64,000 bases of DNA from positions 62,001 to 126,000 of the forward strand of contig QFOD01000003.1 in assembly GCA_003241055.1 (NCBI GenBank), read 5' to 3'. Of this stretch, positions 1 through 8,727 are shown piece by piece; the stretch's first letter is position 1, and each line of letters opens with the position of its first letter. A model generated the notes under the pieces. That model saw only the letters and a list, made by a program, of their open reading frames with translations. It did no database searches and was not told the DNA's origin. The position numbers were made by a program, and so were the translations under genes. The DNA comes from Roseateles depolymerans (lineage in GTDB: Bacteria; Pseudomonadota; Gammaproteobacteria; Burkholderiales; Burkholderiaceae_C).

Positions 1-1685
1 CCCCGGCCGACCCGGTACTCGCGCTGGACCACGGCCTGCGACGCCAGGGCCTCGCGCATGTCGGCCTCCACCTGGGCCTGCAATTCGGTGCCGAACAGCT
101 GGGCCGGGGCAGCCCCGCGCAGCGCGTCCTCCGGCTGGCCGGCCAGCACGGCGGCGGCCGGGTTCAGCTTGTCGATGCGCAGCGAGTGCGCGTCATGCAG
201 CGTGATGGCCAGCGGCGCTACCTCGATCACGCGGGCCAGCGAGGCCTGGGCCTGGCGGCTCTGCGCCTCGGCCTGGCGGCGCCGGTCGATGTCCAGCAGC
301 GCATAGGTCAGCTGCTGGGTGATCTCGCCCGGCCCCTCCTCGCGCGGGGTCTGCACCGCATTGCCCAGCACCCAGAACTCGCGCCCGTCGCGCCCGCGCA
401 GCCGGCATTCGAAGACGTCGCTGCCGGGTATGGGCAGGTGGAAGGGATGGTCCGGGTCGTCGGGTGCCAGCACCCGCATGGGCTGGCCGAGCACGTCGTC
501 CAGCTCGCAGTCGAACATGCGGCGGGCCGAGCGGTTCATCCATTCGATGCCGTGCGGGCCGACCGTCACGATGCCCACCAGCACCGAGTCCAGCACCGTG
601 CGCTCGCTCTCGGCGCGCAGCAGCAGGGCGCTTTCCGCCTGGGCCTGGGCGGTCACGTCCAGCGTGACGACCGAGGTGCTGCGTCGCCCCCCGGCCAGCA
701 CGCTCGGCGCGATGCGTGTCACCAGCCAGCGCCGCCCCAGCTCGGGGTGGCGCACGGCGTAACGCACCTCGGCAGCATCACCTTTCTTCAGCGCGCGCTG
801 CAGCCGCTCGAACTCGGGCAGCGACGCGGGCTCCACGATGTCGCGGCTGATGCCCTGCAGCGAGCCGCCGGAGACGCCCTTGGCCGCGCGGAACGGCGAG
901 CTCTTGCGGTGCGTGCGCAGCCAGCCGGCCTCCGGCTGAAAGGTGGCCAGGCCGACGGCGGCCGTGTCCATCAGCGCGTCGAGCTGCTGGTGGGCGAGGT
1001 CGCGCTCGTGCAGCGCGCTCTGGTCCTCCAGCACGGCGAGCAGCCGGGCGCGGCCGTCGGGGCGCCACAGGCGCAGGCGGGCCTGCAGCCAGCGCGTGCG
1101 TCCCAACGGGTCCAGGTATTCGGCTTCGGTGACGAGCACCGGGTCCTGGGCGCGCTGGGCCGCCAGCGCCGGCAGCCAGGCGCCGCGGCTCCAGCCCAGC
1201 AGCGCCTGCAGCAGTTCGGGGAGTTCGTTCAGATGGCGGACCTGCAGGCCGCACAGGCCGTCGAAGGCGGCATTGCGGCGCAGCAGCGTGCCATCGGTGT
1301 CCACCAGCAGCATGGGCAGCGGGCTCAGCGCTAGCCATTCGCCCAGCGGCGGGCTGGCGTCTCCGCCACTGAGGCGGGCCAGCAGCAGCCAGCCGGGGCG
1401 CTCCCGCAGCAGGTGCAGCGTGACACGCTGGCCATCGGCCAGCTTGAGGGGTGGGGCCGGCGGGGCGGTGCGGCCGGCATCCGTCGCACGGGTGGCCTCG
1501 CGCAGCCAGGTTTCGAGCCGCGTGCCGGCCGCGTGCCGCAGCAGCCGCCAGCCCTCGGCGGCATCGTCCCCCAGCCAGGCGCGGGCGGCCGGATTGGCCC
1601 GCCCGACCGTCAGGTCGGAGCGCAGCGTCAGCACCGGGTCTGCCAGCAGGTCCAGCAGCGCGGGGGGCGAGGCGGCGCCGAGCAT
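1..1685 (-). CDS. PAS-domain sensor protein, partial (C-terminus outside window)
   Basis: This is an open reading frame on the minus strand from an ATG at 1685 to the window edge, at least 561 codons with no stop in the stretches I translated. The start reads MLGAASPPALLDLLADP. At least three PAS-like units can be seen, with phrases such as LLVDTDGTLLRRNAAFDGL, TVLDSVLVGIVTVGPHGI and ARVIEVAPLAITLHDAHSL. PAS domains bind small ligands or cofactors and feed a downstream output domain. The output domain (histidine kinase, GGDEF/EAL or other) lies beyond the window, so the function cannot be fixed. It follows the HDOD gene on the same strand with a 32-base gap, probably in one transcript. No transmembrane segment is seen in the part present, suggesting a cytoplasmic sensor. 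Confidence 0.75.
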   Translation of the reverse strand, partial: MLGAASPPALLDLLADPVLTLRSDLTVGRANPAARAWLGDDAAEGWRLLRHAAGTRLETWLREATRATDAGRTAPPAPPLKLADGQRVTLHLLRERPGWLLLARLSGGDASPPLGEWLALSPLPMLLVDTDGTLLRRNAAFDGLCGLQVRHLNELPELLQALLGWSRGAWLPALAAQRAQDPVLVTEAEYLDPLGRTRWLQARLRLWRPDGRARLLAVLEDQSALHERDLAHQQLDALMDTAAVGLATFQPEAGWLRTHRKSSPFRAAKGVSGGSLQGISRDIVEPASLPEFERLQRALKKGDAAEVRYAVRHPELGRRWLVTRIAPSVLAGGRRSTSVVTLDVTAQAQAESALLLRAESERTVLDSVLVGIVTVGPHGIEWMNRSARRMFDCELDDVLGQPMRVLAPDDPDHPFHLPIPGSDVFECRLRGRDGREFWVLGNAVQTPREEGPGEITQQLTYALLDIDRRRQAEAQSRQAQASLARVIEVAPLAITLHDAHSLRIDKLNPAAAVLAGQPEDALRGAAPAQLFGTELQAQVEADMREALASQAVVQREYRVGR

Positions 1686-1717
1686 GGCGGCTCAGTGCCC
1701 TGGGGCGCGCCGCGGGC

Positions 1718-2902
1718 TCATTCGAGCTGGCTGGCCTTCTGCAGCGCGCGCAGCACGCTGGCGTTGATCTCGCCGGCGCCCAGCATCAGCGCCTCGGCAC
1801 GTTCGCGGAAGTCGAACACCGAGCCGGCCTCCAGCGCGTAGACCAGTTCCAGGTAGGGCTGGTAGGGGCCGTTGCCGTCCACCAGGGCCTGGCGCACCCG
1901 CTCCGGAACCGGGATGGACTGCAGCAGCTTCTCGAACGGTGCCTTGAGCATGTGGTCCAGCAGCGAGAACAGGCCGCAGATGAACATCTCGTCGCGCAGC
2001 TCGCGCTCGGCCATGCTGCGGGCGAACTCCTCCATCAGCAGGCCGCGGCGCAGTGCGGCATACATGATGGGGCGCATGCTGTGGTCCTTGCTGGCCGTCG
2101 TCAGCAGCAGGGCCAGCCAGCGCTTCAGGCGCGCGTAGCCCAGCAGCATGATGGCGTGGCGGAAGCTCGACACCTCGACCGGCAGGCCGAAGGCGGCGGA
2201 GTTCATGTAGCGCAGCAGCTTGAAGGCCAGGCTGGGGTCGCGCTTGAGCGTCTGCTCCAGGCGCTCAACGTCCTCGCCCTGGTCCACGCGGGACATCAGC
2301 TCGACGATGACCTGCATGTCGGCGGCGATCTCCACCTTGCCCGTGGCCGTGGCGGCATAGGGGCCATCCATGGGCCAGCCGATCACCTCGCTCGCGCCGG
2401 CGGCGAAGCTCGCATCCACCGCGGCGGCGCCGCGCACGCCGCCATGCCAGAGCGTCAGGCCGGCCGGGGCCGGCGTGGCGGCATCGGCGTCCAGCAGCAG
2501 CTGCTTGAAGGCGGTCTGCAGCGGCGCGGGCAGGGCGCTGCTGGGCAGGCCTTTGAGCACCAGCGTGTGGCCGGCTGCCTTCAGGGCGACGAGCGCTTCG
2601 GTATGCGCCGGGTCGGCCGCGATGAAGCCGGGCACCTCGATCAGCACGGGCACGGCCGGCGGGTTGGCGAGCACGGCGGCCAGCAGGCCCTCGCCCTGGG
2701 GGCTGAGCAGCGCGCCGCCCTGGGGCCAGACGGCCTGCAGCGAGGCGTTCAGCTCGGCCGGATCGGTCCTGGCATCGGCCCGCAGCGGGACCAGCGACAG
2801 CCGGGTGGCCACCACGTTGCGCTGACGGTCGATCAGCGGGGCATAGCCCAGCGCGACGCCGGGAAGCAGGGGGTGGTCTAGGGCTGGATGGCTGTCTGAC
2901 AT
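1718..2902 (-). CDS. HDOD domain signalling protein (YuxH-like)
   Basis: The 394-residue product has an N-terminal half that resembles a degenerate EAL domain (LIDRQRNVVATRLSL, then LIEVPGFIAADPAHTEAL). The C-terminal HDOD half begins near residue 190 (VEIAADMQVIVELMSRV, LLRYMNSAAFGLPVEVSSF, HAIMLLGYARLKRWLALL). HDOD domains resemble HD phosphohydrolases but usually lack the full metal-binding set, and they act in signalling. The EAL part lacks the usual EVL catalytic motif, so phosphodiesterase activity is unlikely. It lies downstream of flgL (120-base gap) and upstream of the PAS sensor on the same strand. A link to motility or c-di-GMP signalling is inferred from this position only. Confidence 0.85.
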   Translation of the reverse strand: MSDSHPALDHPLLPGVALGYAPLIDRQRNVVATRLSLVPLRADARTDPAELNASLQAVWPQGGALLSPQGEGLLAAVLANPPAVPVLIEVPGFIAADPAHTEALVALKAAGHTLVLKGLPSSALPAPLQTAFKQLLLDADAATPAPAGLTLWHGGVRGAAAVDASFAAGASEVIGWPMDGPYAATATGKVEIAADMQVIVELMSRVDQGEDVERLEQTLKRDPSLAFKLLRYMNSAAFGLPVEVSSFRHAIMLLGYARLKRWLALLLTTASKDHSMRPIMYAALRRGLLMEEFARSMAERELRDEMFICGLFSLLDHMLKAPFEKLLQSIPVPERVRQALVDGNGPYQPYLELVYALEAGSVFDFRERAEALMLGAGEINASVLRALQKASQLE

Positions 2903-3022
2903 GGCGCGACGACGGGGCGTTCAGGCTGGGAATGCGCCAGTCTGCCACGAGCCCCGGGGCGGGCCGGTGAGCGAGCGTGACAGGTGCACGCGCCCGGGCG
3001 TCGGCTCTGCCCCACGCGTGGC

Positions 3023-4357
3023 TCAGGTGATGTACTGGAACAGCGACAGGCGCTGCACCATCGCGTAGGTCTTGAGCGCGGTGTCGTAGCCGCTTTGCTG
3101 GTTCTGGAAGGTGGACAGGCCCTGGACCATGTCGAGGTCGACCGCCGCGCTCTGTTCGGACTGGCTGTAGACCTTGAGCGAGGACAGCCGGCTCTCGGAG
3201 CCGTCCAGGTTGTTCATCAGCTCGCCCACCTGCGAGCGCGAGGTCTGCAGGTTGCCCATCACGGCGTCCAGGTCGCGCAGCGCGTTGGCGTTGGCCTGGG
3301 CAATCTCCGAAGGGCTGCGCTTGGGGGTGTTGAGCCCGATGATGGCCTTGTCCAGCGCGTCGAACAGCTTCAGGTCGTTGCTGGAACCCGTGACGGCGAA
3401 GCTGTCGCCGTCGGCCGGGTTGCCGGCGACGGTCAGCGACATGCCTTGCGCCTCGATGGCCTGACCCGGCTTGAAGTCGCCGCTGGAGACGACGGCGCCT
3501 TGGGTCGTGTTCGTCAAGGTGTAGGTCTGGCTCGGCGCGCTACCGGCGATGGTGATCATGTAGTCATCGCCTGTCAGATCGGTGGGGCTGACCACCCGCC
3601 CGCTGTCCAGCCAGCCGGTGGCCACTGCATTGGTGTTGGGATTGAGCAGCGGCAGCTTGGTGGCCGGGTCGATGGGCAGGGTCACCAGTTCGCCGGATTG
3701 CAGGTCGCGGAAGACGCCGGAGGGTGAGGTCTCGAAGCTGCCGTTGCCGGAGCGGGCCGACATCCAGGCACCGCGGCCATCCACGGTCAGCTGGTAGTTG
3801 TCGAGATTGCCCGCCTGGGTGGTGCCGGCCGTGCCGTCGTAGTCGACACCGGTCTCGCCCGCGTACTGGTAACGGCCGTCGCTCTGGCCGGCGTTGGGGT
3901 CGTTGCGCACCCGGTCGACGAAGGGCGGGTTGGCGGCGCCCTGGCCCGAGAACAGATAGCCACCGGCGCCGTCGGGCCGGTTGGCGATGGACAGCAGCTG
4001 GTCGCGCAGGCCCTGGAGCTTGTCGGCCAGACCCTTGCGCTCGGAATCGGTGTAGCTGGCATTGCCGGCCGACACCAGCGTCTCGCGGGCCTGTTGCAGC
4101 AGCTCGTTGGCATCGCCCAGCGCGCCTTCGGCCAGCGTCATGCCGTTGCGGCTGGCCTCCAGCGCGCGCTGGTTGGCATCCACGCGACCGATGGTGGCGA
4201 GCGCGCGTTCGGCGCGCGCGGCACCCGTGGGATCGTCACTGGCCGCCTGCACCCGCTTGCCGGACGTCAGCTGCTGCTGCTGGTTCTGCAGATCCACCTG
4301 GCGCTTCTGCAGCGTCGAGATGGTCAGGTCGTAGGTGTTGGCGGTGGCGATTCTCAT
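3023..4357 (-). CDS. flgL: Flagellar hook-associated protein 3 (FlgL)
   Basis: FlgL forms the hook-filament junction together with FlgK. The 444-residue protein has the typical flagellin-like N-terminus (MRIATANTYDLTISTLQKRQ, then QQLTSGKRVQAASDDP), a variable central part, and a helical C-terminus (LSTFQNQQSGYDTALKTYA, ending LSLFQYIT). This matches the D0 helices that pack in the axial structure. It is larger than the approximately 320-residue enterobacterial protein because of an expanded middle region. It follows flgK with a 29-base gap and is the last clear flagellar gene of the flgI-J-K-L group. It is exported through the flagellar type III apparatus, so it needs no signal peptide. Confidence 0.96.
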   Translation of the reverse strand: MRIATANTYDLTISTLQKRQVDLQNQQQQLTSGKRVQAASDDPTGAARAERALATIGRVDANQRALEASRNGMTLAEGALGDANELLQQARETLVSAGNASYTDSERKGLADKLQGLRDQLLSIANRPDGAGGYLFSGQGAANPPFVDRVRNDPNAGQSDGRYQYAGETGVDYDGTAGTTQAGNLDNYQLTVDGRGAWMSARSGNGSFETSPSGVFRDLQSGELVTLPIDPATKLPLLNPNTNAVATGWLDSGRVVSPTDLTGDDYMITIAGSAPSQTYTLTNTTQGAVVSSGDFKPGQAIEAQGMSLTVAGNPADGDSFAVTGSSNDLKLFDALDKAIIGLNTPKRSPSEIAQANANALRDLDAVMGNLQTSRSQVGELMNNLDGSESRLSSLKVYSQSEQSAAVDLDMVQGLSTFQNQQSGYDTALKTYAMVQRLSLFQYIT

Positions 4358-4386
4358 GGCTTGTGCCCCTGTCTAACGGGGGGTGC

Positions 4387-6354
4387 TCAGCTGCCGGCGA
4401 TGCGCAGCAGTTCGTCGAACAGCGACTGGGCGGTCTGCAGCACCTTGGCCGCAGCCTGGTAGCTCTGCTGGAACTGCATCAGCCGCGAGGCTTCCTCGTC
4501 GAGGTTCACACCCACCTGGTTGGTGAGGCTGGTCTGGGCGTCGGTGGAGACCGAGGTGGACACGCCGGACAGGTAGTTCGCGCTCTGCACCCGGGCGCCG
4601 ATGTCGCTCATCGCGGCGGCATAGGCATCGTTGATCGTCGTGCCCCGGGTCAGGCTGCCATCGGAGAGCAGCTGGCGGCCGATGAAGTTGTCGGTCTGGA
4701 CGTCGAGGAAGGCCTTGGCGTTGCCGTTGTTCTGGCTGGGGTAGGTGGTGGCGGCGAGCGTGACGCTGTCGCCGTCGCGGGGGACGCCGTTCAGCTTGAG
4801 CGCGAAACCCAGCTCTGCGCCCACAGGCTGGCCTGCGGTCCAGGTCTGCGGTGCCGTGCTGGAGCCGTCGGCCATCGTGAAGCTGTATTGCAGGCTGCCT
4901 GGGTTGCTGGGGTCGGCGCTGAACTGCAGGCTCTTGGGAATGTTGGCGGTGCTGAACGTGCTGCTGGTGGCGTAGACGCTGTCCACCGTCATCGTGCCGG
5001 CGTTGCTGACGTCGGTGGACGCCGTCAGCGGCGACGCCGCCGCGATGCCGTTGGGCAGGTCCAGCACGCGGCGCATCTCGGTCGCGGCGTTGCCGACGGG
5101 CTCGATCAGGAAACTTTCGCCCGAGGTCGGTGCGGCCGGCGCGAAGCTGAGCTTGAAGCCGTCGATGGTGTCGCCGTCCGCCACGGTGCGCACCACGCCG
5201 TCGGACAGGCGGGTCAGCTGGAAGGCGCCGGCGGCATCGGCACTGAGCTTGTAGCTGCTGGCCTGCAGCCGGCTCGCATCCACGATGGTGGCCTGCACGC
5301 CGGAAACCAGCCCGCCGTTGCCGTCGCGCACATTGGTGGTGGACGGCAGCACGCGCGGCTGGGCCACGTTGAAGATGGGGCCGCCCTGGCCCGGTGGGTC
5401 GGACAGGTCCAGCCCGAGCGCGTTCTGGTCGTTGATGCGGGTGCCCAGCGCGGCAGCCATCTGGCCGAGCAGGTTGCGGGCGTCCTGCAGGTCGTGGTTC
5501 TGCGTGTATAGCAGGGCCGAGATGGAGCCGCCGGTCAGCACGTTCTCGTTGAGCGGTCGCTGCACCGAGCCGCCTTCCAGCAACGAGACGTTGACCCGCG
5601 TGGGGTCGTAGTTGTCAGGTTGCAGCGCGAGCTTGGAGGCATTGCTGCCCAGCACCAGGCGCTGGCCACCGCCGATGAACACCCCCACGGTGCCGTCGTC
5701 GGCCGGCAGCGTGCTGACGCCCACGTGTTCGCTGAGCTGCGCGATCAGCTGGTCGCGCTTGTCCAGCAGGTCGTTGGGCGTGTGGCCGCTGCCGCGCAGC
5801 CGCGCGATCTGGTCGTTGGCCGCAGCGATCTGCTCGGCCAGCCCGTTGACTGTGGCCACCTCGGCGCGCAGGTCGCTGACGATGCCGGACTGCAGGTCCG
5901 CCAGCTGCGAGCCGGCGGTCTGGAAGCGTGAGGACAGCTCCGCCGCTCGCCCCAGCACCACCTGCCGTGCGGACGGGTCGGCCGGGCGGCTGGCCACGTC
6001 CTGCAGCGAGTTCAGGAACTGGCTGGCGGCATAGCCTATGCCGGCCTCGCCGGTGGGGAAGAGCTTCTCGATGCGGCCGAGCTGGTCGGCCCGCGTCTGG
6101 TCGGACACGGCGGTCGACTTGGTGGAGATGGCCTGGCGGGTCAGGAAGTCGTTGTGCGAACGCTCCACGGTCTGCACGTCGACGCCGCGGCCGAAGAAGC
6201 CGGCGCCGGTGTACTGGCCGTCCGCCGTGGTCAGCACCACCGTCTGGCGCGAGTAGCCGGGCGTGTTCGCGTTGGAGATGTTCTGGCCGATGGTCTGCAG
6301 CGCAGACTGGTTGGCCAGCATGGCCCGCGCGCCGAGTGAGAGCAGGCTGGACAT
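4387..6354 (-). CDS. flgK: Flagellar hook-associated protein 1 (FlgK)
   Basis: FlgK is the first junction protein placed on the hook. The 655-residue product opens with MSSLLSLGARAMLANQSALQ followed by TIGQNISNANTPGYSRQTV, the flagellar rod/hook/HAP N-terminal motif. It ends with a helical segment (LNLDEEASRLMQFQQSYQAAAK-like, then LQTAQSLFDELLRIAGS), the matching C-terminal motif of axial proteins. The length is within the range seen in betaproteobacteria. It lies between flgJ (36-base gap) and flgL (29-base gap) on the same strand. Confidence 0.97.
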   Translation of the reverse strand: MSSLLSLGARAMLANQSALQTIGQNISNANTPGYSRQTVVLTTADGQYTGAGFFGRGVDVQTVERSHNDFLTRQAISTKSTAVSDQTRADQLGRIEKLFPTGEAGIGYAASQFLNSLQDVASRPADPSARQVVLGRAAELSSRFQTAGSQLADLQSGIVSDLRAEVATVNGLAEQIAAANDQIARLRGSGHTPNDLLDKRDQLIAQLSEHVGVSTLPADDGTVGVFIGGGQRLVLGSNASKLALQPDNYDPTRVNVSLLEGGSVQRPLNENVLTGGSISALLYTQNHDLQDARNLLGQMAAALGTRINDQNALGLDLSDPPGQGGPIFNVAQPRVLPSTTNVRDGNGGLVSGVQATIVDASRLQASSYKLSADAAGAFQLTRLSDGVVRTVADGDTIDGFKLSFAPAAPTSGESFLIEPVGNAATEMRRVLDLPNGIAAASPLTASTDVSNAGTMTVDSVYATSSTFSTANIPKSLQFSADPSNPGSLQYSFTMADGSSTAPQTWTAGQPVGAELGFALKLNGVPRDGDSVTLAATTYPSQNNGNAKAFLDVQTDNFIGRQLLSDGSLTRGTTINDAYAAAMSDIGARVQSANYLSGVSTSVSTDAQTSLTNQVGVNLDEEASRLMQFQQSYQAAAKVLQTAQSLFDELLRIAGS

Positions 6355-6390
6355 CTCAGGCCTCCTTGGGGGTCAGGTCTGGCGCACGCA

Positions 6391-7290
6391 TCAGGCGATC
6401 GCGCGCTGCACGCGCTGCGTGGTGTAGATCGCCTTGGCGATCTTGTCGGCGTAGGCCGGGTCGGTGGCGTAGCCGGCCTGCTGCAGGCCGCGCGCGAAGC
6501 CCGCGGGGTTGGCCGTGCCATCGGCGTGGCGGGCCTGGGCGACGACCTTGGCATAGCGGTCGTTGCTGCTGATCATGCGGGCGTAGTCCTTGAAGGCCTC
6601 GTCGTAGCTGCCGTAGGAGCGGAACTTGGCGGTGACCTTGTGGGCCTGGCCGTTGATGACCTCGGTGGTCTGCACGTCCACCGTCTTGCCCTTCCAGCCC
6701 GGCGTGGCCTTGATGCCGAACACGTTGTAGGACTTGCTGCCGTCGGTACCGGTGATCTCGCGCCGGCCCCAGCCGCTTTCATGCGCGGCCTGGGCCACCA
6801 TGAAGCTGGCCGGAATGCCGGTGGCGGCCTGTGCGGCCTTGGCCGAGGCATCGTGCTGCTTGATGAAGCTCTGCACGTGCGTCGGGATGCCCTTGGTGGC
6901 CAGCTGCGGCAGCGCCTGGGCCAGCGTGGTGCGGCTGGCGGCCTGCAGCTTCTCCGGGGTGATTTCCTTCAGGTCCTTCAAGCCGAGCTGGCGTTGCAGC
7001 TGGCGGGTGATGGCATCGGACAGCCCACCCGGCAGGCCGCTGAGCTTGCCGGCCAGCTGGGAGTCCAGCATCTCGGTGCCGAGCTGCGTGCCGCTGTTTT
7101 CCAGCATGCCGCTGGACAGCGTGGAGGCGCGCATGCTCTTCATCACCTCCTGCATGAACAGCGACTCGAACTGCTTGGCCGTCTCGCGCACCGCCGCCCG
7201 CGGGTCGCGCGCCGCCACGGCGCGCAACTGGTCCACCGAGCGTGTGTCGGTGGTCAGCCCCTGGGCGGCGAAGGACGAGCTAGAGGCCAT
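6391..7290 (-). CDS. flgJ: Flagellar rod assembly protein/muramidase FlgJ
   Basis: The 299-residue protein has the usual two parts. An N-terminal rod-capping domain runs through about residue 105 (ETAKQFESLFMQEVMKSMR, LGTEMLDSQLAGKLSG). A C-terminal glucosaminidase-type domain starts near residue 150, with ASFMVAQAAHESGWGRREI carrying the likely catalytic Glu171 and YNVFGIKA following. It opens the peptidoglycan layer so that the rod can pass. The start codon overlaps the flgI stop by one base (TGATG), which implies translational coupling. Both domains are intact, unlike the single-domain FlgJ of some other groups. Confidence 0.97.
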   Translation of the reverse strand: MASSSSFAAQGLTTDTRSVDQLRAVAARDPRAAVRETAKQFESLFMQEVMKSMRASTLSSGMLENSGTQLGTEMLDSQLAGKLSGLPGGLSDAITRQLQRQLGLKDLKEITPEKLQAASRTTLAQALPQLATKGIPTHVQSFIKQHDASAKAAQAATGIPASFMVAQAAHESGWGRREITGTDGSKSYNVFGIKATPGWKGKTVDVQTTEVINGQAHKVTAKFRSYGSYDEAFKDYARMISSNDRYAKVVAQARHADGTANPAGFARGLQQAGYATDPAYADKIAKAIYTTQRVQRAIA

Positions 7291-8387
7291 CAGATCACCT
7301 CCAGCTCGGCATTCAGTGCGCCAGCGCTCTTCATGGCCTGCAGGATGGCGAGCAGGTCCTGGGGCGTGGCGCCCAGCGAGTTGAGGGCCTTGACCACGTC
7401 GGCCAGCCGGGCGCCGGCCGGCAGCTGGATCAGGCTGCCGGGCTCCTGGCGGATCGAGATGTCGGATTTCTCCGCCACCGTCGTCTGGCCGCCGGACAAG
7501 GCGTTGGGCTGGCTGATGACGGGCGTGGTGTTGATGGTGACCGACAGGCTGCCGTGCGCCACGGCGCAGGGGGCCAGCGTGACGGCCTGGTTCATCACCA
7601 CCGAGCCGGTACGGGCGTTGATGACGACGCGCGCCGCCGGGGTGGCGGTGTCGACATTCAGGTTCTCGATGTCGGCCAGGAAGGCCACGCGCTCGTCGGG
7701 GGTGGAGGGCGCGCGCACCCGCACCACGCGGCCGTCGAGCGCCTGGGCCAAGCCCGGCCCCTTGGCCTTGTTGATGGCCTGGGCCACGGCGCGTGCGGTG
7801 GCGAAGTCGGAGCTGTTGAGGTCGAGCTGGATGCTGTCGCCGGACGCCAGCGGCGTGGGCACCGAGCGTTCGACCGTTGCGCCCGCCGGGATGCGGCCGG
7901 CGCTCAGGTGATTGATCTGTACCTTGGAGCCGCCGGCCGAGGCCCCGGCGCCGCCTATCACCAGGTTGCCCTGGGCGATCGCGTAGATCTGGCCGTCCGC
8001 ACCGCGCAGCGGCGTGGCGATCAGCGTGCCGCCGCGCAGGCTCTTGGCATTGCCGATGGACGAGACATTGATGTCCATCTGCTGGCCGGGCTGGGCAAAG
8101 GCGGGCAGCTGGGCGGTGACGAGCACCGCCGCGATATTGCGCGGCTGCATCGTGACGCCCTGGGGCAGCAGCACGCCGAACTGCTGCAGCATGGCGGTGA
8201 GGCTCTGCCCGGTGAACGGGGCCTGCGTGGTCTGGTCACCGGTGCCGTCCAGGCCCACGACCAGGCCGTAGCCGGTCAAGGGGTTGGAGCGCACGCCCGC
8301 AACGGACGCGACCTCCTTGATACGGGCCGCGTGGGCGGGTGCCACCAGGGTGGCGGCCACGACGATGAGCAGGGTCAGGAACTTCAC
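7290..8387 (-). CDS. flgI: Flagellar P-ring protein FlgI
   Basis: FlgI forms the periplasmic P-ring around the rod. I place the start at a GTG at 8387, not at the farther upstream ATG codons. From there the product starts (V/M)KFLTLLIVVAATLVAPAHA followed by ARIKEVASVAGVRSNPL, a textbook signal peptide cleaved after residue 20. The length is then 365 residues, the same as the enterobacterial protein. Family signatures include LTGYGLVVGLDGTGDQT, MLQQFGV and the C-terminal SLGATPQDLLAILQAMKSAG. It is the first gene of the flgI-J-K-L group. The ring partner flgH is 3.8 kb away, separated by three genes on the opposite strand. Confidence 0.95.
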   Translation of the reverse strand: MKFLTLLIVVAATLVAPAHAARIKEVASVAGVRSNPLTGYGLVVGLDGTGDQTTQAPFTGQSLTAMLQQFGVLLPQGVTMQPRNIAAVLVTAQLPAFAQPGQQMDINVSSIGNAKSLRGGTLIATPLRGADGQIYAIAQGNLVIGGAGASAGGSKVQINHLSAGRIPAGATVERSVPTPLASGDSIQLDLNSSDFATARAVAQAINKAKGPGLAQALDGRVVRVRAPSTPDERVAFLADIENLNVDTATPAARVVINARTGSVVMNQAVTLAPCAVAHGSLSVTINTTPVISQPNALSGGQTTVAEKSDISIRQEPGSLIQLPAGARLADVVKALNSLGATPQDLLAILQAMKSAGALNAELEVI

Positions 8388-8727
8388 TCGACCGATTCTG
8401 CGGATGCTTGAGGCCGCGAAGCAGTTGAAAAGGCTGGTGACTGCGGGTTTATTCGCGGCCATGGCGGTTGATCTCGGCAGGGCCGCTTCAGCGTGTTCAT
8501 TGGCGGCCAGCGTGCTGCAAGCCTGTGCACAGCTTGGCTGAGGCAACGCATGTCAAGCTGATGCACCCTTTGCGCTGACCTGGGCTGAACCCGGCGCCCT
8601 GGCTGTCGCCCAGCTGGCAAGCCCTCGGGGCATACCCTTGAGTCAGGGGTGCGGAAAGGTTTCTGAATGTGTGCGTCCGTAAAGTTTTATTACTTTACCG
8701 CCTCGCCCCGTTCCCGTTCAGAAGCCC
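8388..8727. other. 340-base divergent intergenic region between flgI and a GT4 glycosyltransferase
   Basis: The region separates minus-strand flgI from a plus-strand glycosyltransferase gene, so it should hold promoters in both directions. The only conspicuous signal is an AT-rich inverted repeat near 8679 (listed separately). A short CCCT/AGGG inverted repeat near 8633-8647 is too small to call. I see no convincing open reading frame of its own and no strong -35/-10 pair. Confidence 0.5.
8679..8698. promoter_or_regulatory. AT-rich perfect inverted repeat upstream of the GT4 gene
   Basis: GTAAAGT and ACTTTAC form a perfect 7-base inverted repeat with a TTTATT centre, ending 29 bases before the glycosyltransferase start. 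It stands out because the surroundings are very GC-rich. The left arm contains TAAAGTTT, identical to a FliA -35 element, but no GCCGATAA-like -10 follows at the right spacing. It may be an operator or part of a promoter; the role is inferred. Confidence 0.35.

Noticed and set aside
1451..2881. Long plus-strand open frame opposite the HDOD gene
   Set aside because: Composition is typical of antisense frames in GC-rich DNA and the minus-strand HDOD protein explains the region.
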